Source: an uncultured Clostridia bacterium
GTDB taxonomy: Bacteria > Bacillota > Clostridia > Oscillospirales > Ruminococcaceae
Length of the DNA: 64,000 nucleotides
Direction of reading: 5' to 3'
Assembly: GCA_947630845.1 (NCBI GenBank)
Contig: CANRJB010000013.1
Coordinates: 1 to 64,000 of the forward strand
Both the position numbers and the translations under genes were made by a program. The notes beneath the pieces were generated by a model. That model ran no database searches. It worked only from the letters and a program-made list of their open reading frames with translations, and was not told where the DNA came from. Shown in pieces: positions 61,585 through 64,000 of this stretch (the first letter of the stretch is position 1; each line of letters starts with the position of its first letter).

Positions 61585-61730
61585 AACGCTGAAATTCCGG
61601 GCTTTTCCTCAAATCTTTACTTTTATTCATGTCTCTGTTTTACCACATTCCAATCCTTTTGTCAAATGGAATTGCTATAGTAAATAAGAGCCTTTTCCTG
61701 CTGAACCAGTAAGTATCAATATATAAACAT

Positions 61731-61765
61731 AAGCCCATGAAATTACCATCCTTCATGGGCTTTTC
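61731..61765. terminator. Intrinsic terminator between tRNA-Ser and the Spo0A-like gene
   Basis: An 11-bp perfect stem AAGCCCATGAA (61731-61741) with its complement (61752-61762) and a 10-nt loop, TTTTC on the plus side. It lies about 50 bp after the minus-strand Spo0A-like gene stop. 61585-61730 holds no gene. Confidence 0.75.
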
Positions 61766-61814
61766 TATGTACTGTGAGATAAACTGTAAAAAGAGTCGAA
61801 TTTAATCAGGTTGA

Positions 61815-62390
61815 CTACAGTTTTATATTATTGAGAATTGAATCAGCAGCGAGTGTAATAATTTCTGAGGGATAGGGTTTGGATAAACGATTATGAAAAA
61901 CGCAGCAGATCCTATCAGGATCATTTTGGTAAGCAGAATTGATGGCACTCCGAATATTTCGTTCTACACAATGCCGATCAACATCATGAACTTTCGCAAC
62001 AGCAGGATAGAGTGTATACGTCACTTTATTTAGCAGCGACGGATCCTGAACAGCGAGTGAAATAGCCGTGATCAGAAAGTAATAACCTTTCAGGTTAGTC
62101 CTGATTCCCATGCTTCTTACAAAATTTACTATTGTAGTTTCAGAAGAATGCTTGGGAGATATGATTCCTATGATCATACCTTTTAGGGTATCCTGTGACT
62201 CCGAAGCAGGCAAAAGGATCATATCTTCGGAAAAATTGATCTGGTCTACAGAATCTGTAACAGCAAAATTAAATCCTTCAACCGTCAGCTTATCTTCAGA
62301 TACAACTGCATGATAGCCGTACCTCTTGATAGTAGATGCCAACGGTACATATTGAGCTGCGGAAACGACCTTCTCTTCGAGTAATACCAT
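61815..62390 (-). CDS. Spo0A C-terminal DNA-binding domain protein without receiver
   Basis: 191 residues. The C-terminal ~105 residues match the Spo0A effector domain: SMGIRTNLKGYYFLITAI, LLNKVTYTLYPAVAKVHD, CVERNIRSAINSAYQ (recognition helix) and KPYPSEIITLAADSI. The N-terminal ~85 residues are not a phosphoreceiver and are unrecognised, so phosphorelay input is lost. The start at 62390 is chosen because GGAGG (62398-62402 region) fits 8 nt before it; the ATG at 62405 contains that site. Probably a transcription regulator of the divergent or its own promoter. Confidence 0.85.
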   Translation of the reverse strand: MVLLEEKVVSAAQYVPLASTIKRYGYHAVVSEDKLTVEGFNFAVTDSVDQINFSEDMILLPASESQDTLKGMIIGIISPKHSSETTIVNFVRSMGIRTNLKGYYFLITAISLAVQDPSLLNKVTYTLYPAVAKVHDVDRHCVERNIRSAINSAYQNDPDRICCVFHNRLSKPYPSEIITLAADSILNNIKL

Positions 62391-62440
62391 AATTATATCC
62401 TCCATTTTATAAAATTAGAAAGAAAACTTCCTCTATTTTT

Positions 62441-62469
62441 ATTATAACAGAGAATAAAGTCGAATGGAA
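62441..62469 (-). promoter_or_regulatory. Promoter of the Spo0A-like gene
   Basis: TATAAT (62441-62446, minus strand) with extended TGT; the -35 at 17 bp is TTCCAT (62464-62469), poor, and abuts an 0A-box-like site. A weak -35 next to 0A-like sites is typical of Spo0A-controlled promoters. Confidence 0.65.
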
Positions 62470-62495
62470 AAGAGATACTGTCGATTTATGTCGAA
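62458..62495 (+). promoter_or_regulatory. Three 0A-box-like sites in helical phase
   Basis: AGTCGAA (62458-62464), TGTCGAT (62479-62485) and TGTCGAA (62489-62495) resemble the Spo0A consensus TGTCGAA. Start-to-start distances are 21 and 10 bp, about two and one helical turns, all in the same orientation. They lie upstream of the Spo0A-like gene's -10. One more AGTCGAA lies at 61794-61800, just past its stop. Confidence 0.65.
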
Positions 62496-62580
62496 TAATA
62501 GATTTTTTGTTATACATGTTAGTAAATGAAAAATACAATGCTGCGATCCTGAAGAAAATCAGGAAAACAGTGTCCTCCAC

Positions 62581-62609
62581 TTGCTTTTTTTCCTGACCTA
62601 TGATATAAT
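62581..62609 (+). promoter_or_regulatory. Promoter of the broken AAA-ATPase gene
   Basis: TTGCTT (62581-62586) and TATAAT (62604-62609), 17-bp spacer, extended TGA, 38 bp before the ATG at 62648. Confidence 0.7.
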
Positions 62610-62647
62610 AGAATACAGCAGAACAACTATAGAAAGGAGTGGACGTT

Positions 62648-63885
62648 ATGGGGATCTATCTGGATCCGGGAAATGACTTGTTTGCGGAAGCTGCAAACTC
62701 TGAGATCTATGTAGACAAAACCATGCTGATCGCATTTACAAACAGTGTTCTCTGCACATCACAAAAGCACATCTGTGTCAGCCGACCACGCCGTTTTGGA
62801 AAATCCCTTGCTGAAAATATGCTTGTAGCATATTACAGCAAGGGCTGTGATTCTGATGAATTGTTCTCAAGAACCAGCCTTATGTGGCTTTGGTTTATAT
62901 GACCGGAATCTTGCCGATCAAGAAATACGGTGAGCATTCTGCGCTGAATATGTTTGATGAGTATTCTATGGCAAATCAATATGATCTTGCCGAGTTTACT
63001 GGCTTCACGGAATCGGAGGTTGCAGAATTATGTGCAGAACACAATGTTTCTCTCGATGAAGTAAAAAAATGGTATGACGGCTACAACGTCAATGGCATAT
63101 CCACTTATAATCCATGTTCTGTCGTATCTGTCATGATGAAAAAGGTGTTTGACAACTACTGGTCACAGACGGAAACGTATGAGGCTTTGAAAATTTATAT
63201 CCGGCGCAATGAGCGTGGACTGCGGGATAAAATGATTCAGATGATCAGCGGAGAACATATTTCCGTCAACACCCAAAAATTTCAGAACGATATGTGTACG
63301 TTTGAAAGTGCAGATGATGTTCTGACGCTGCTTATTCATCTTGGTTATCTGACATATGATTTCGATACCAAAACAGCGTGGATTCCCAATGCTGAGGTAC
63401 GGCAGGAGTTTATCAACTCGATTTCTGATACAAGCGAGTACAAGAAAGTGACACAGGCAATCGAGCAGTCAGACAAATTGCTGAAATACACTCTGGCGCA
63501 GAACAGCAAAAAAGTCGCAGAGATGATTGCAGATGTCCACAGAGAAAATGTTTCCATTATCCGGTACAATGATGAAAATTCACTCGCCTGTGTACTGACA
63601 TTGGCATATTATTCCGCACAGGATAACTACGCAGTTTACAGAAAATTGCAAGGCGGTGAGGGGGGTGCGGATCTGGTGTTTGTGCCGAGAAAAGGTAACA
63701 GCAACCCTGCTATGATCATTGAGCTGAAATGGGATAAGGATGCCGGTATTGCGCTAAAGCAGATCCATGACAAAGGGTATGTGAAATGCCTGAAAAATTA
63801 TGAGGGTACGATGTTGTTTGTCGGTATCAATTATGACAAGAAAACCAAGAAACATGAATGCCGGTTTGAGACGATAGAAATATAA
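62648..63885 (+). pseudogene. AAA-ATPase with PD-(D/E)XK nuclease domain, internally deleted
   Basis: Two pieces of one gene. Part 1 (62648-62902, AAAGGAGT upstream) begins MGIYLDPGNDLFAEA and has a Walker-A-like SRPRRFGKSLAEN. Part 2 continues in another frame at about 62890 with ALVYMTGILPIKKYG and runs to 63885. It ends in a nuclease-like core, GGADLVFVPRKG then MIIELKWDKDAG (Asp and Glu-x-Lys). The family (AAA-ATPase-like with DUF1703 nuclease) is usually about 500-580 residues; here 150 or more are missing, including Walker B. The join shifts frame. Abundant multicopy genes of this type decay often. Confidence 0.8.
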
Positions 63886-64000
63886 TACGAAACGGCTGTG
63901 AAAGTGAATTGCCCCCTGATTTCAGTCACACTCTCAGGAATGATAATGCTTGTCAGACCGGTGCATCCTTCAAATTCTCTGTCTCCCCGTGTGTGAAGCA

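Noticed and set aside
63886..64000. Right edge sequence
   Set aside because: No gene, terminator or promoter of sufficient quality was seen in these 115 bases.

Overview
The window looks like the chromosome of an anaerobic, cellulose-degrading Ruminococcus-type bacterium (Oscillospiraceae). The grounds are two family 9 glycoside hydrolases and a transglutaminase-like protein that each end in a duplicated Ca-binding dockerin (cellulosome-type modules), several Gram-positive lipoproteins, the oxygen-independent (cbi) cobalamin route, an isolated Spo0A-type DNA-binding domain, and AGGAGG-type ribosome sites. Base composition is near 50% GC. No prophage, IS element, CRISPR array or rRNA gene is visible.

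Layout. 1-2156: left-pointing tandem promoters whose target lies off the window, then phosphoglucomutase. 2166-4685: dockerin GH9 on the minus strand. 4935-11401: plus-strand operon of a small membrane protein, a D-2-hydroxyacid dehydrogenase, proB, proA, a proline-rich membrane protein and tyrA. 11472-14947: asnB and a MutS-like ATPase. 15052-18661 (minus): tmk, a membrane acyltransferase-like protein, a lipoprotein and a PIN/NYN-like protein. 18918-21783: amidase and the transglutaminase-dockerin protein. 21877-24771 (minus): a lipoprotein and several small proteins, one frameshifted. 25013-30023: glycolytic cluster pgk, a 33-aa membrane peptide gene, tpiA, two unknown genes and gpmI.

30164-35685 (minus) is an operon behind its own promoter and a cobalamin riboswitch with an intrinsic terminator. 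It encodes an exported CbiK-type cobaltochelatase lipoprotein, a two-domain beta-rich lipoprotein, a substrate-binding lipoprotein, a BtuC/FecD permease and an ATPase with an extra C-terminal domain. 35731-52277 (minus) is a nearly gapless run of 18 genes: a GH3 lipoprotein followed by cbiL-D-F-G-H-J-ET-A, cobT-U-S, a short cobU paralogue, cobC, cbiB, cobD, cbiP and cbiC. Nearly all start and stop codons overlap. Together these cover the route from cobalt-precorrin-2 to the nucleotide-loop assembly. Corrinoid adenosyltransferase, uroporphyrinogen methyltransferase and a cytosolic cobaltochelatase are not in the window. Upstream on the same strand lie the second GH9-dockerin gene, a coiled-coil protein with ten 11-residue repeats, and a NagZ-like GH3 with a promoter and leader terminator.

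58737-64000: diguanylate cyclase, tcdA, tRNA-Ser(CGA), a receiver-less Spo0A-C protein with 0A-box-like sites in front of it, and an internally deleted AAA-ATPase/nuclease pseudogene. The most interesting regions are the riboswitch-controlled export/uptake operon, the coupling of a glycosidase to the cobalamin operon, and the Spo0A-like locus.
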